Origin: Microbotryum silenes-acaulis
Taxonomy: Eukaryota > Basidiomycota > Microbotryomycetes > Microbotryales > Microbotryaceae
Reading direction: 5' to 3'
Length of the DNA: 64,000 bases
Assembly: GCA_003665825.1 (NCBI GenBank)
Contig: QPFY01000002.1
Location: forward strand, 1,612,001 to 1,676,000
The notes under the pieces are model-generated. The model was not told the origin of the DNA, made no database searches, and was given only the letters and a program-made list of their open reading frames with translations. Each line of letters begins with the position of its first letter. Positions within the stretch are counted from its first letter, which is position 1. Shown here in pieces: positions 12,516 to 23,629 of this stretch. The position numbers and the translations under genes were made by a program.

Positions 12516-14338
12516 CTAACACGGCTGATTTAGATCCATATTGATCCGAGTCACCGGATCCAACTGGACAAGGCCAGGGTTTTCGACGCACTCGGGCATC
12601 GCGTGCGGACCAACACGAGCAACACGAGTCCAATCAACGTCATCTGCGGATCCACTCAAACCCAGCAAAGAGAGACTCGAAAGTTTTCCACCAAGCTCGA
12701 GCACAAGTTGCGTGGGCTCGACCCATTCTGCCACCTCGGGGTCGACCAGGCCCGACTTCGACCCAGGGTTGACCGGCTGCGGCCACCGCGGCAGCTCGAG
12801 CTCGGTGAGGTGCCTGAAGTTCGCCAAGGCCAGAAGATAGTCGCCCTACAAAGATATGACGCAGGGGTATAAGCACTCCCAAAAGGCAACTTCGGACTAC
12901 CGCAGCCTATGAGACGGACTGACTCTTCCACCAGCCCATACGGTCCGATCGCCGAGGTGCAGCTCCCTCACATTCGGAAACTTTTCCGCCAGCCACTCGA
13001 CGTCTTGGGGCTTGAGCAGAGTGAACTCGTCCAGACTGAGGTGTCGAATTTTGGGCCCCGCACGTGAGAAACATTCGAGTGCGGCACATAGTCGTTCGCC
13101 TACTGTGCGCGATGGGCGACTCTGGCTCGACAGAAAAATCGTCACGCTGAGGGATCGTAAAGCTGCGTTGGAAGGAATCTGCAACAAATCAACGCACCGG
13201 CCCGTCAGTTGGGACTTGAGCAGAGAACTTCGCACCGTTGAACCAATGATGAACCGACCAAGCAGACGCACAATCAGGGACTGCAGAGCCGTCTCCAGAG
13301 GAAGCTTCGTGAAGGTGGTGGCAGATGGAGACTTCTGCAACGGACGGCATTCGATTTCGAACACCTCGAGCCGATCCCACACGCGCACCCATTGGGCTAT
13401 GGGCCTCTTGACATTCCATAGCGTCAACTTGAGTTCCGTCAGCGCCTTGCACTGCTCCAACAAGAACTGCGCCACCTCGTCCCTGACGTCGACCAGATCG
13501 AGTCGCCTGATCCTCATCGACTGGGACGGACTGACAGGGAGTAGCCACATGTCGAACTGGAGATGCCGCAAACGCAATTCGGTGAGGTTGGATGTGATGA
13601 GGAGGGAGTAACCCATGGGGAAGGTCCAATTGCGCGACCTCGAGGCGGAAGCCCCTGAGCCCCCTATCTCAGGGTAGGTCATGACTTGAGTCGACAGCTC
13701 GACAAACCTCGCGTTCGGTGGTATGGTGATGTCTTTCACAGTCTCGAGGGCCGTTTGGATGAATCTGAGGTAGTGCAGCCTTCGAAACCGATTGAAAATC
13801 TGGATCTGGGATGGGCTCGCCTTTGTGGGATCGGGTTCAGAACTTCCACGATGATAGAGCAGAGCCTGGCAACGCCAGCGCAAGATCGGCGACTTGGACA
13901 GCGAAAGAATTTCGAGTGGAGATGGTCTGGATTGACGCGATTCCGAGTACGAGTAACGATGCTATGGTGTGATCGTGTAGCCGGCATAGGAACGGAACGA
14001 GGTCGACATCGGCCATTGACAAAGAAGGTGCGTGCCCAGCCAATGCATCAACGTCGGGCAGTGAGCAGCCAGGTCAGTACATGCGATCCGGGTTACTACT
14101 GAGTCGTCAGACGTACGAGCGCCACAAATTGCAGTATCAGGTCGATGATGTCCTCGGGGAGGTCGAGCAGACGAAATGTGGGGGTCGGCGGCCGCCCCAA
14201 TGCCGCCCACTCAGCAATAGTTCGGGTCTTCTTGGCAGTCTGGACCGCATGCAACCCCCCAGAGCTGTCTTCTGCTTTCTTGTCTTCGAGTGGTCCATCC
14301 GGTAGTCGGCCGATGGGGCGCAGTGGGCCTAGCCGCAT
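12516..14338 (-). CDS. F-box / leucine-rich-repeat-like protein
   Basis: Probably the substrate adaptor of an SCF ubiquitin ligase. The first exon (ATG 14338) carries an F-box-like helix pair, FRLLDLPEDIIDLILQFVAL. The main exon (about 13970 to 12915) has irregular LRR-like units such as LTELRLRHLQFDMWLL, ALTELKLTLWNVKRP, KIRHLSLDEFTLLKPQ and NVRELHLGDRTVW. The last exon continues GDYLLALANFRHLTELELP and stops at 12516. The join into the main exon at CCATAG before CATCGTTAC (near 13973) is likely. What lies between about 14110 and 13973 is uncertain; it may be one long intron. Such proteins are fast-evolving and multi-copy in basidiomycetes, so no specific target can be inferred. Confidence 0.7.
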
Positions 14339-14525
14339 GGTCGAGGAGAAGAAAGCGAAGCTGCGAGCCGGCCGTCCCACCAATCGGCGCTCACCACCCT
14401 AGGCTGACGTGCACGGGGTCATCGACGAATCTCAGGTAGAGAGCTTCAGACTATTTGACCTCAACACTAGAACTCGTGGTTGTTTCACATCATTCATTTC
14501 AATTGTACATCAAAGGAGTGGCATT

Positions 14526-15931
14526 CTAGAGTCGATCCGAATTGGCCTTGACCTTGATCACAATTTTGCCCCTCGCCCTCCTGGTCCTCAACTTCTCGAA
14601 CGCCTTCTCGACATCGTCAAACTCGTACTCGCTGTCCACAACGACCTTCATTCCTTTATCCTGTATCAGCTCAACACCCTTGTGCAACTTGTCCTTGGAT
14701 GCCTTTAGGCTGATACAGCTGTACCTCCACTTGGCGCTGAGGCCGTACCAACTCCATAAAGTCCTCCAGACCATCCGAGGGCTGTACCAATACACCGTTG
14801 CGCCTCCTATCCGTTCCGAGTCGGTCGCATCGCCAACGATGGTGATGTAGCCACCACCAGGGTGACCCGGGGATCGATCGGCGTGGGTCAGGAGTTGACC
14901 GAGATGAGGAAGCAAGGCAGTCCCTCCGACGCAGTCCAAGATGGTAGTATATCCTTCCGCAGGACGATGCTTCAATAATCCTTCCAGTACGTTCTCCGAT
15001 ATGTAATCGATCACATGATCCGCACCCAAGCTCCGTACGAACTCGGCGTTCTTACCCGAACAGGTCGCGACAATCTTTGGAGCGCCGAGTTCCGATTTGG
15101 CGTATTGGATCGCATAGATCCCCACGCCGGAAGATCCGCCCAGCACGACGATTGATGGTCTGAAAGAGTCAATTTTTGGTGTATAAGGTGGCGTCAAGGC
15201 GGTCACGGCGGTTTGAAAGACGAGAGGGAACGACGCCGCCTCGGTCGGAGAAAGTTTGGCCGAGGGAGAGTACTTGATGACGGCTGATGAGGCTTCGACG
15301 ATCCGGACTTGGGACAATGCGCCTTCCCATGGCTTGCCTAACTGTCAAGTGAACCCACCGTGTCAACAATTTTTACCGCGGTTCCTTACCGAAGACCACC
15401 CTCGGAGTGGAAGCGCGGGACGAGTCCACGACCGGCACTCACAGCAGTGAGATAAAACCCTAGCACGGTGTCTCCTACAGCAAATTCGGTCACCTCGCGA
15501 CCTTGTGCGATGACGCTTCCCGCATAATCCTCGCCGATGCCTTTGGGGTAGCTCAACGCCGCAAGCTTGAAGACGGACGAGTTGGCGATCTGCACATCAA
15601 CGGGGTTGACGGCCGCTCGGTCGACTTCGATGAGGAGTTGAGTTGGGGACAGAGTCGGTGGCTTGAAGGTGTGCTTGCGCAGTGTCGAACCGAAAGGTGG
15701 TGTCGCATGGGTCCAAGCGGTGAAGCTCGGACCGGCGGCTGTTGAGGACGACGAGGGGGAGGCCGAACAGTGAGGGGCTTGAGTTGAGCTTGTCTCCTTC
15801 ATAGCTCCGGGATGCGGGATTTTGGGAGTCTCGCACCAAATTCCTTTGGAGTCGGACCGGGACGAGTGAACACGGAGTTGATCATCTCCGCGGAGCTGCT
15901 GGCCTGCTGCGCCGACGCCAGTAGACGTCAT
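14526..15931 (-). CDS. zinc-independent MDR oxidoreductase (quinone-oxidoreductase / Yim1 / RTN4IP1 type)
   Basis: A medium-chain dehydrogenase/reductase. The N-terminal GroES-like domain has LLIEVDRAAVNPVDVQIANS, GEDYAGSVIAQG and FAVGDTVLGFYL. One intron (near 15450-15345) leads into the Rossmann domain with the NADP-binding loop VVLGGSSGVGIYAIQYAKS. Further on come SLGADHVIDY and TILDCVGGTALLPHL, and the C-terminal YEFDDVEKAFEKLRTRRARG typical of this group. No structural-zinc cysteine cluster is visible. The first ATG (15931) adds a poorly conserved leader; a later ATG (MKETSSTQ, about 15802) may be the true start. That choice would also widen the very short gap (about 63 bp) to the divergent gene. 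Confidence 0.85.
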
Positions 15932-15994
15932 GCAGACAGATGCAGACGCCTGCCGCCGCTGTGAACAGTCCGAGTCTGACCGCCGGTCTGACCA

Positions 15995-17476
15995 ATGACG
16001 TCATCCGTGCGCGAGGCCACGCGCGCTAGAACACGGCGCGGGCGAGACCCTCTTTTTGGCTTTACCCATTCACCTCTTCGGACCGCACGCAGCCAAGCTT
16101 CCAAGGTGGCGGCCCACTCGTTCGACTCGTCCTCCCCGTTTCCTCGACGGTTCGATGCCTCGGTCCCGACGCTGTTGAAGGCGCGTTCGATCGCGTTAAC
16201 CGGTCCGCTCCCCACTTCGTCCGTGCTTCATGTCGCCGTCGCCCATCTTCGAGGTCGCTCCTCGGAGGGCGATCATGACGATGACCATAGTCAGCACTCT
16301 TTGGAAGCCAGGCAAGAGGACGATCAAGTCGGACCTGAACGACGACACGTGCTCGTGCTGACGTCGGATCAGGCCAAATGGCGCGACTCGCTGATCAGGG
16401 AGAGCGACACGTCCTTGTTCTCCACTTCAACCCGATCCGTCGATGCTTCTTTCGTGTCCTACCTCGATAGGGTCGAGATCAAGTGCGTAGTCAATCGAAC
16501 GCTAGCCTAGCCTCAGCTTTGACGCTGGCTGATGATCTCGGCGACACACATAGACATCTCCCCACTTCGGAGCATCTCCTCTACTTACTCACGACCGTCT
16601 ACTCGCATGCCGAGCATCTACTCGCGAGTCAGGTATTCGTTGAATCTGGTACGAGAAGTAAGAGCGATCCTTCGTACTTGCCGATCGTGCCGACCCTCGT
16701 CGTGCTCCACAATCCCTCGGAATACCTCGCCGAGTCCCAGGCGCAAAAGTGAGAAAAACTTTGCCGACTGTGTCACCGAGCCTGGAGTCACAGTGAGCTT
16801 ATTTACAGTTTGTCTTGTCTTTTGCAGTGACGGTATCGAGGCATACACCTCCTTACTCGCTCTGTTTGATTCGGCTTTCACTCGCCTCTCTCCTCGGCAC
16901 GTTTCAGTCTCCCCTAGTCTAGGCTGGTCGAGCTCACATCTGACTTCGACCTTCTCCTCCGATATCGAACCTCGTAGAAGCCCACCTCTCCTGGTCCTCG
17001 TCGATAACGACGCCCTCATCCTCGAGCAAGCATTATTGGCTCCCCACTTGCCACAACCTCGTCGCAAGCGGAAAGCCGAGTATGAGGAGCGCCGTTTCGA
17101 ACAAGGCGAACCCCCGGACGAAAGGCACGTCGAACAAATGAGGTTGCTGAGCGTCTTGCCGTATTTCTATGACTGGGTCGGAATCGTTGAACCAGGTTCG
17201 TCTGTCTTTGACTCTGTCTTTCTCAACGTCATATGTCCTAATCCCGCTTCGCTTGCATGGAAACCCGCAGTTCAACAAGAGCCGGATCCATCTCAGCCAA
17301 GTCTAACCTTCGTCATGACCTACACACCCTCCCTCCACCCCAGCGACATCCCCAGCCTACTCCCCGCAACATCTCCAACGTCCCGCCAACCCGTGGCGGT
17401 TGAATTCGCAGTCCAGCACCTCTCTCAAGCTAACGGGGACGACGAGGACGGGCTGTTTGTCCAGGTCATCAGTTGA
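15995..17476 (+). CDS. uncharacterised protein, possibly a degenerate RecA-fold (SWSAP1/Shu-like) recombination factor
   Basis: No family was recognised with confidence. Exons 15995-16482, 16554-16748 and 16828 to the stop join in phase; a further intron near 17195-17270 is possible because it would be a multiple of three. The order of hydrophobic strands recalls RecA-like paralogues of the SWSAP1/Shu type: a degenerate Walker-A position ALTGPLPTSSVLHVAVAHL, then HVLVLTSDQAKWRDSL, YLDRVEIKHLPTSEHLLYLL, a Walker-B-like PTLVVLHNPSEYLAES, EAYTSLLALFDSAFTRLSPR, and LLVLVDNDALILE. No intact GxxxxGK[ST] is present. The assignment is inference from layout only. The first ATG lies just 63 bp from the divergent oxidoreductase start, so translation may begin further in. 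Confidence 0.55.
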
Positions 17477-17585
17477 ATGATCGATAATGGAACCTGTAGC
17501 GTTACGAAATGCGGAATGCCAAGTACTAGTAGTATTTGTTGTACACAATGGAATACATAGGTGTCATTCTTGTGGAACCCCCGAG

Positions 17586-18732
17586 TCAACCACTTATCCG
17601 TTCGAAGCGCCACATGTCGACTTGGATATCTACCGACTTCTTGCTATGGTGTGCCATCGTCTTGGGGAGATCATACTAGGGAATGCACAAATACGTCAGT
17701 GAGGGAGTCTTTACTTGACGATCTCATATTATCCCCACCTTCATCTCTGCAATGACTGTCCCTTCAAAGCCGAAAGTCTTGGCTTTCTTTAGGATGTAGT
17801 CCCGTGTCGAAGACTTATTCAACGAGTACACCGCGGTCTTTGCGAGCTGATTTCCATAAACGGCGGGCACTCAGATCAATAATTCGCATCACGGACCCCA
17901 GTTGATCAATGGTGTGCTCACCTCGCACGCCGATTCCAAGAAGACCATATCGATCCCTTTCCTCCAACTTCCAAAAGGAGGGTTCTGTGCCACCGGGAGA
18001 GTATCAAGCCACTTGAGCACATCTTTATAGAAGTATCATAAGAAGGCATTCTCCCACAACTGACCATGACGACCGTGTCGAACCTCCTCTCCCCATCCCG
18101 ATTTGCCAAATATTCTTCCAGACTCGGCAAGCCCTTCCCGATTGACGAGTCTTCGGCGATGTCCCCTATCCTCGCATTGACTAATTCGATCTCGTCCTCC
18201 ATATCGATCTCTTCGACGTTCTGCTTGGCGATCTCAAGAGCGTCGGAATCGATATCGACACTCAAAACATCACTGCATACATCCCAGAAGTTAAGGGTCA
18301 GTTCGACCATCGCAATAGTTCGCAGACGAGTTCCAATCCAAAGCAAACTCAACCAAGCACCCAACATGACCGCACCAATACTCAAAACCGCGCATCCACA
18401 TCCCAGATCCAAAACGTGCTTATCGTTCAAGTCGCCGAATTGGGATTCGGCGGTGTAGAGCATCCGTGAGGCAAGGTGCGCCGAGGTGACGTATTGCTCT
18501 AGTTCGCGTTTGGGAGCGGCTGCAAGACGGAGAAAGGGTGGCACGGGGGTAAGATTCGATACAAGTTTGAGGGGCTACACGCGGTTGAGTATGGCTCGCC
18601 AAAGCCTTTGAGAGGTTGCAGTTCTGTTCCGTGCGAAGACCATGGTCGAGGTCGTCAGCTCGTCTTCAGGATGCTAGTGCTCGCCACCAGCTCGACGAAG
18701 TACGAACCTGACTCTAGTTCTTTCAGCTTCAT
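17586..18732 (-). CDS. METTL5: METTL5-family 18S rRNA adenosine N6-methyltransferase
   Basis: A small Rossmann methyltransferase that, in animals with partner TRMT112, makes the single m6A of 18S rRNA. The start at 18732 gives MKLKELES, the family's N-terminus, in a short first exon followed by an intron. The substrate-loop residues APKRELEQYVTSAHLASRML and the SAM motif VLDLGCGCAVLSIGAVMLGA are clear. They are followed by VLSVDIDSDALEIAKQNVEE. After an intron comes the catalytic NPPFGSWRKGIDMVFLESAC. The C-terminus (exon after an intron near 17680) reads YDLPKTMAHHSKKSVDIQVD and stops at 17586. At least five introns are implied; the short exon around 18610-18640 (LQPLKGFGEP) is tentative. 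It is convergent with the previous gene. Confidence 0.88.
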
Positions 18733-19133
18733 CTTGCCCCAATCCACACGAGGCTGTCCACTTGAAGCGACTCTGGGTACGACCGTGTATGGGAGAGGCG
18801 AACATCCGCGTCGGCGCTCACGCGCTCACATGCGAAGTGGTGCCCCCGCCTCCCCAGCCGGCCGGCGCAGAGCATCCCCCGGAGGCCAACACGGGCACAC
18901 GTCTTCGACCGCGGGCATGATCGATGATCTCAGATGCTCAAAACAATCGTTGATGAGTACGGCTGAATCGCTTTTTGTTTCATTTCAAGGTTTGCGATTA
19001 GACACATAGCGGGTGAACTCGTCCGCCTCAAGGAAAGTTGGGACGCTGAGAGTCGAGTTTCGGGGAAAGGACTTTCCCATACGCCATTCCGTATTGGTGA
19101 AGAAAGAGTACTATGCTTCTGATGCGAAACCAT
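18733..19133. other. intergenic, no feature recognised
   Basis: About 400 bp between the METTL5 start and the stop of the next minus-strand gene. I see only short frames without conserved motifs, and presumably the METTL5 promoter. Confidence 0.4.
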
Positions 19134-20230
19134 TTATCGTCCGCCGGAGACGGCGCCCCTCGAGGTCTGATTGGCGATCCCGCTGAGAAGGGAACGGAAC
19201 GGGGAAGAAATACGAGTTAGTATCCGGCTGCGGCATGAGCAACCGAAACCCCTCGAATAAGATGACACTCACGAAGCGCTGCCTTCCTTTGCCGAGGTCT
19301 TGGCCGGCCCGGTCACATACTTGCCCTTCTCGAGCACGATCTCGACAATCTCGGTGTCGTTGTGGGTACCAAAAACTGAGTCGAGCTCCTGCTTAGAGGG
19401 GCGCTGCAGCAGACCTTGCGAGCCTTGCCCAGTGTGGAAAACGTCAAACGAGTCGACGATGTCAACGAGCGGAATCGTCCTGTTGTTGCGCAGGTGTACC
19501 GAGCGCGATTAAAGCATCAGCGAAATGGGTCAGGAAGTGGGTAACTGCCCCCACTCGAACAAAGCCCGATGGAAAAGCAGCTCACTTGTCTGTGAAAATT
19601 GAAAAGACAAAAATCTTCCAAACTCAGCATTGAGAAAAGCCATTTCTGAAGCAATGCAGGGCTAGAACGTACCACCTGCGACCCATTTCTTGGCGGCTGT
19701 GCGCCGAAGAAGGCCATGGAACGAGTGGGGAGAGAGGCGCGGGGTGTCACGAGATCGTGTCAGTCAGACGAGCAAGCTCTAGGCGTGGGCCGATGATGTT
19801 GAGGGAGACAGAGTAAGCCAGTCCGCGATGCATCGGGACCTTGGCCAGACGGCCATTCAAAATAGTCTCTTTTGTTGCCTTGTTCGAACAAGCCCAAGTA
19901 GCGTGGCAGTGAGATGGAGCCCCTGAGCTGCGGGCGGGAACTCACCAGATTCATCGGCAACGATGACGATAAACTCGTCCGTCGACATCGAGTCAGGCTT
20001 GTAGACGGCCTGTGTAATTGCACATGTTCACTTTCTGATCAGCACACCTGCCATGAGCAGACTGCGCCGGAGCGGGTAGGACCACTGCGAAGAGCCGGGG
20101 CGGACGTGGCAGTACCGGTGCACGCCCAGCCCCCGCCGAGGATGACGACACCGGCTGGGTCAGGTGCGCCTGACTCGAGGCTGATGGGACGTAGATCATC
20201 ACACACCTTGGTTTGAACGTGTTGAGGCAC
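19134..20230 (-). CDS. SBDS-fold protein of the Rtc3 type, with a 4-nt microexon
   Basis: A small single-domain protein like yeast Rtc3 (SBDS N-terminal fold, linked to RNA metabolism). Exons on the minus strand carry AVYKPDSMSTDEFIVIVADES, a 24-nt exon (19696-19673) AKKWVAG, a 4-nt microexon (19589-19586), the domain core from TIPLVDIVDSFDVFHTGQGS, and a last exon ending SRGAVSGGR with the stop at 19134. Phases agree at every junction: GCAGGTG|ACAA|GACGATT reads GDKTIPL, as the family requires. Further up, CCTCAACACGTTCAAACCAAG (near 20210-20230) appears to code PQHVQTK behind an acceptor CTGCAG|TG. A start codon split as A|TG by an intron would fit, but the upstream exon was not found. The 5' limit is therefore approximate. 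Confidence 0.75.
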
Positions 20231-20380
20231 TGCAGAATAGGTCCTATGGTCAGCAATCGAGCCTTCCCTGCGACCCTGCGGGCATCGGAACTGATTATGA
20301 GCGTACTAGTTGGGTAGTTTGGGCAGAGCGGAGGCAGATGTTACGCGGGCGTGGGTGGAACGAGAACAAGAGGCGCACTC

Positions 20381-20495
20381 TAAGCTCGAAACCCTCCACT
20401 CTGTGGAGGGGCTTGTACCTTATCCGCGCGTTTGGCTGAGTTGCCTATCGAAATTTGGCCCAGAAAAGTACCACCTTGCTGTAGCATGGCAAATA
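20381..20495 (+). repeat. left terminal inverted repeat of the helicase element
   Basis: Aligns with the reverse complement of 23630-23741 with small gaps. It contains the hairpin CCCTCCACTCTGTGGAGGG. The direct flanking copy of the target repeat is at 20372-20380. Confidence 0.75.
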
Positions 20496-20756
20496 AAATC
20501 AACCTATACAATCTGTTTCAATAGGCGCATTCTTATGCTATTTTTTCGAGCTTCTACCCAAGGGAAGACTCTTGCAAATCCTATTCATTGAGCTACAGCG
20601 GTGAGAAGTCGTTATTTTCGACTTGGAGCTGGCTCGCGCACGGACCCAGAGGGACGGTTCTTCGCGCCGACGTGAATCAGCCAGCCGCGCCTCACCGGTC
20701 TCACCTTCGGTCCACAACGCCAGTCCACGACGTCGCTACCGCCCTCATGATCCACC

Positions 20757-23131
20757 ATGCCCGTACAAACGCCAACGCCTGTCAAGGGCACACCTCGTCG
20801 GTCTCCATCGATTGAGTTTAGAGAGTCGCCCATACGATCAGCTTCGAAGGCAAAGCCAACGACATCAAGGGACCATCACTCAACCAACACAACCCCCGAA
20901 CTGCCTACCCGTCGCTCTCGGGCTGCTCACTGGAGATCACAATTAGCTCAAGAAGATCGAGTTGACCCGATTGAGTTACGCAAGAAGCTCAGACTCCTCT
21001 TGGTCGACAGATTTGGCGAGGACTTCGTCCCCCGGCCGGTGCAAATCGAAGCTCTCGCGGGACTTGTTCAGCTCGAGCGGTTCAAGACTCGAAATCAGTA
21101 TGACGCTGTGTTCGTCATTGCTCCAGCGGGTTCAGGGAAGAGCTTGATATTTCAAGCCATGTATTTGGTTTACGGACGCCGGGCTGTGACCATAGTTGTC
21201 AGTCCTCTGACTGCGCTGAGCCAACATCAGGTAGGTTTTATTCGGTTGGCCGTAGAGGCGACGCCGGTGCTGAGTCCCACGGTCTTGATATCTTTACAGG
21301 CCGACAATCTCAATCAAGAGCGAAAGAAAGCGGTTGTCATATGCAAGGAAACATGGGGTGACGGAGAGCTGTACCAGCAGTTGAGCGATCCCTCCCATAC
21401 TGTCTCATTCATCTTCATCGTACGTGTCCATTCAATCCGCCGCAGGTTTTTGCATGCTCACAACCCCCGGACTGATATCTTGCTACTAAAAATCTCCGAC
21501 AGTCTCCAGAGATGCACAATGGAGACAAGCGCTGGGCTGAGCTGATAGCGAAAGACTCGTTCTCGGCGAGAACGAGTCAAGCTGCTTGCCTATGACGAAG
21601 CAATCAAGATCGCCGAGTGGGGATTCAGCGAAAGGGAGCGCGCCGGAGCTATGAGCCACACAATGGAAGGCTCGACTGCATTTCACCCCGTGTATGGGCA
21701 AGTTGCGGAGCGGCATCTTATACTTGGCTGTCAAACACTCTTCCTCACCGCCGGCGCTCCACCTTACAAAATCAACAAGATCATAAAGTTATCCAGTCTC
21801 TCCGAATCGCGGACGTTCTTCGCCAAAGTCGACCTTTTCCGACCAAACCTACGCAATATTGTTGTCGAGATGAAACCAAGAACAAACGGTACGATGGGAA
21901 GTATCAAGGATCTCCTTAACCAGCGGTCAGATCCCAGCACCTTTCCCCAGTCCATCATGTACTTCATCAGCCGGGAAGCCACGTCAAACGCGCTCCTCGC
22001 GGTCCACGAACAATACGGGATTCCGATTTCAGTCCACTCTCCCCTAGCGCGCAAGTATACCGCGGTTCGAGGTGAATTCGACAAGATCGAGGATGGCAAG
22101 GACTTCGTGCGAGGCAAATTCCCTGTCTGGATGACAACATCAGCCTTGGGTCTCGGCATTCACTACCCGGGCATACGCACGGTGACTCAGTACGGTCGCA
22201 CTACCATTGAGGATGACGGCCAGCGCAGAGGACGAGGCGGACGCAGTGGGCAGCAATCGATCGGAATTACCTTCTTGGAGCCTCGCAAGGATACGCAGAA
22301 GAGCCGCGCGAGCAGCGATCAGGAGCAAACCGACGCCGTTCCTGACGATAATTCAGCTCTCACTTGGCCCGGAGATCGGCCCCGACCCGAACTACTTACA
22401 GATGACGAACTGTCCAATCGCTTCTTCTACGAGTCAAAAGCGTGTCTGTACGCCCTCGCCGTTGTCCTATACACGTGAGTTGAGCCCTTCAGGAACTGCG
22501 GCAATGCACCAACTGACCCCTTTATGCAATGAATGTGCACAGGCAAGGCGAGCTTCCGCTCAAACCGGATGACCCCCTCATCGTTGTTGAGAAGGAGCGT
22601 CAAGCAAACATCAGAGGCAGATCTTGCCAATGTTCTAGTTGTGACCCAGAAGGCGCCAAGTACATCGTTGACAACCTAAAAGACGCAACTGAGGACAACT
22701 ACAACAGCCTCTCGACCTACGACGGAACCGTCATCAATCGAGAAGAGACCAGCCAGCCCTCTTTGGACTCGCAGGCCCAAGATTCCGAGGAGGATCCAGA
22801 GGTCTCAGGCAACGAAGGTACTCTCTCGGCGGTCAATCGACAGAAGCAAGCCCAAAATCCATGGAGAATGAAACCGGAAGAACGAGATGCGTTTGTCGAA
22901 AAGCTCCTCGACAAATACAGGCAGCATGCCGAGAGCCGGAAATCTTGCGCAACTGTACACCACTTGTGGCGTTTCCCTCCCATCATCGCACAACGAGTCG
23001 CCAAGTCAATCTCGTCGCTCGATTATGGGGCTGCCTTTCGTCTCAATGGATTCAATGAGCCCTTCCCGGACACGTGGGAAATCCTCTTTCCGATCGTCCG
23101 TGAAAAGAGGGAGGCTTTGATCCAACGATAG
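20757..23131 (+). pseudogene. RecQ-family DEAD-like helicase, frameshifted copy
   Basis: SF2 helicase resembling the multi-copy RecQ-like proteins of basidiomycete genomes. Introns 21231-21299, 21420-21502 and 22475-22542 splice in phase. Motif I is VIAPAGSGKSLIFQ, Ia VVSPLTALSQHQ, the arm SPEMHNGD, II YDEAIKIAEWG (DEAI rather than DEAH), III LFLTAGAPP, IV SIMYFISREATSN, V TTSALGLGIHYPGIRTV, VI QRRGRGGRSG. A cysteine group CQCSSC and an acidic linker follow, then a C-terminal block ending REKREALIQR. Near 21571 the frame shifts: FSAR reads into a stop in the first frame, while VKLLAYDEA lies one base over, as if one A were extra. This copy is therefore probably dead unless it is a sequencing error. 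It lies entirely between the element's ends. Confidence 0.8.
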
Positions 23132-23629
23132 TTGGAGTCGGAGACTGAGTTGTATAATGAGATCAAGTACATGCTTGAGCTGGGTCCAATTACTGTTGAA
23201 GAGCTTTGGCCTATGATTGTGAACACCATCGTGTTGTGTTGATGGGCTGAAATACCACGAGAGGTATTGACATAGTGAGAGCTTGTGAAGCCGAAACCGA
23301 GCGAATAGATCCGCCTGACGGCGGCGATCCTGGCGAGTCGTCGAGTCATAGCGTCTGCGGTTGCGCGTCATTCTGAGATAAGCGCGGTGTTGCATCGAGA
23401 ACAAGCGAAGAGCATAGTACCGAGAAGACGAGTGATGCGGACTGGGACGGGAGAGAAACCGATGCGCACACGCCGAAGTGCGCAAGCCGGCGGCTGCAGC
23501 AGCGTGCTGCCGCTCGGACCACTCGAGACCAAATTGACCAACTTTACACACTTTCCTCTTGCCGTTCGACACAGGCCATTTTTTCTAGTAGAAGATCAAT
23601 CTCTGGGTTTTGGATAATTGTAAGTACTT

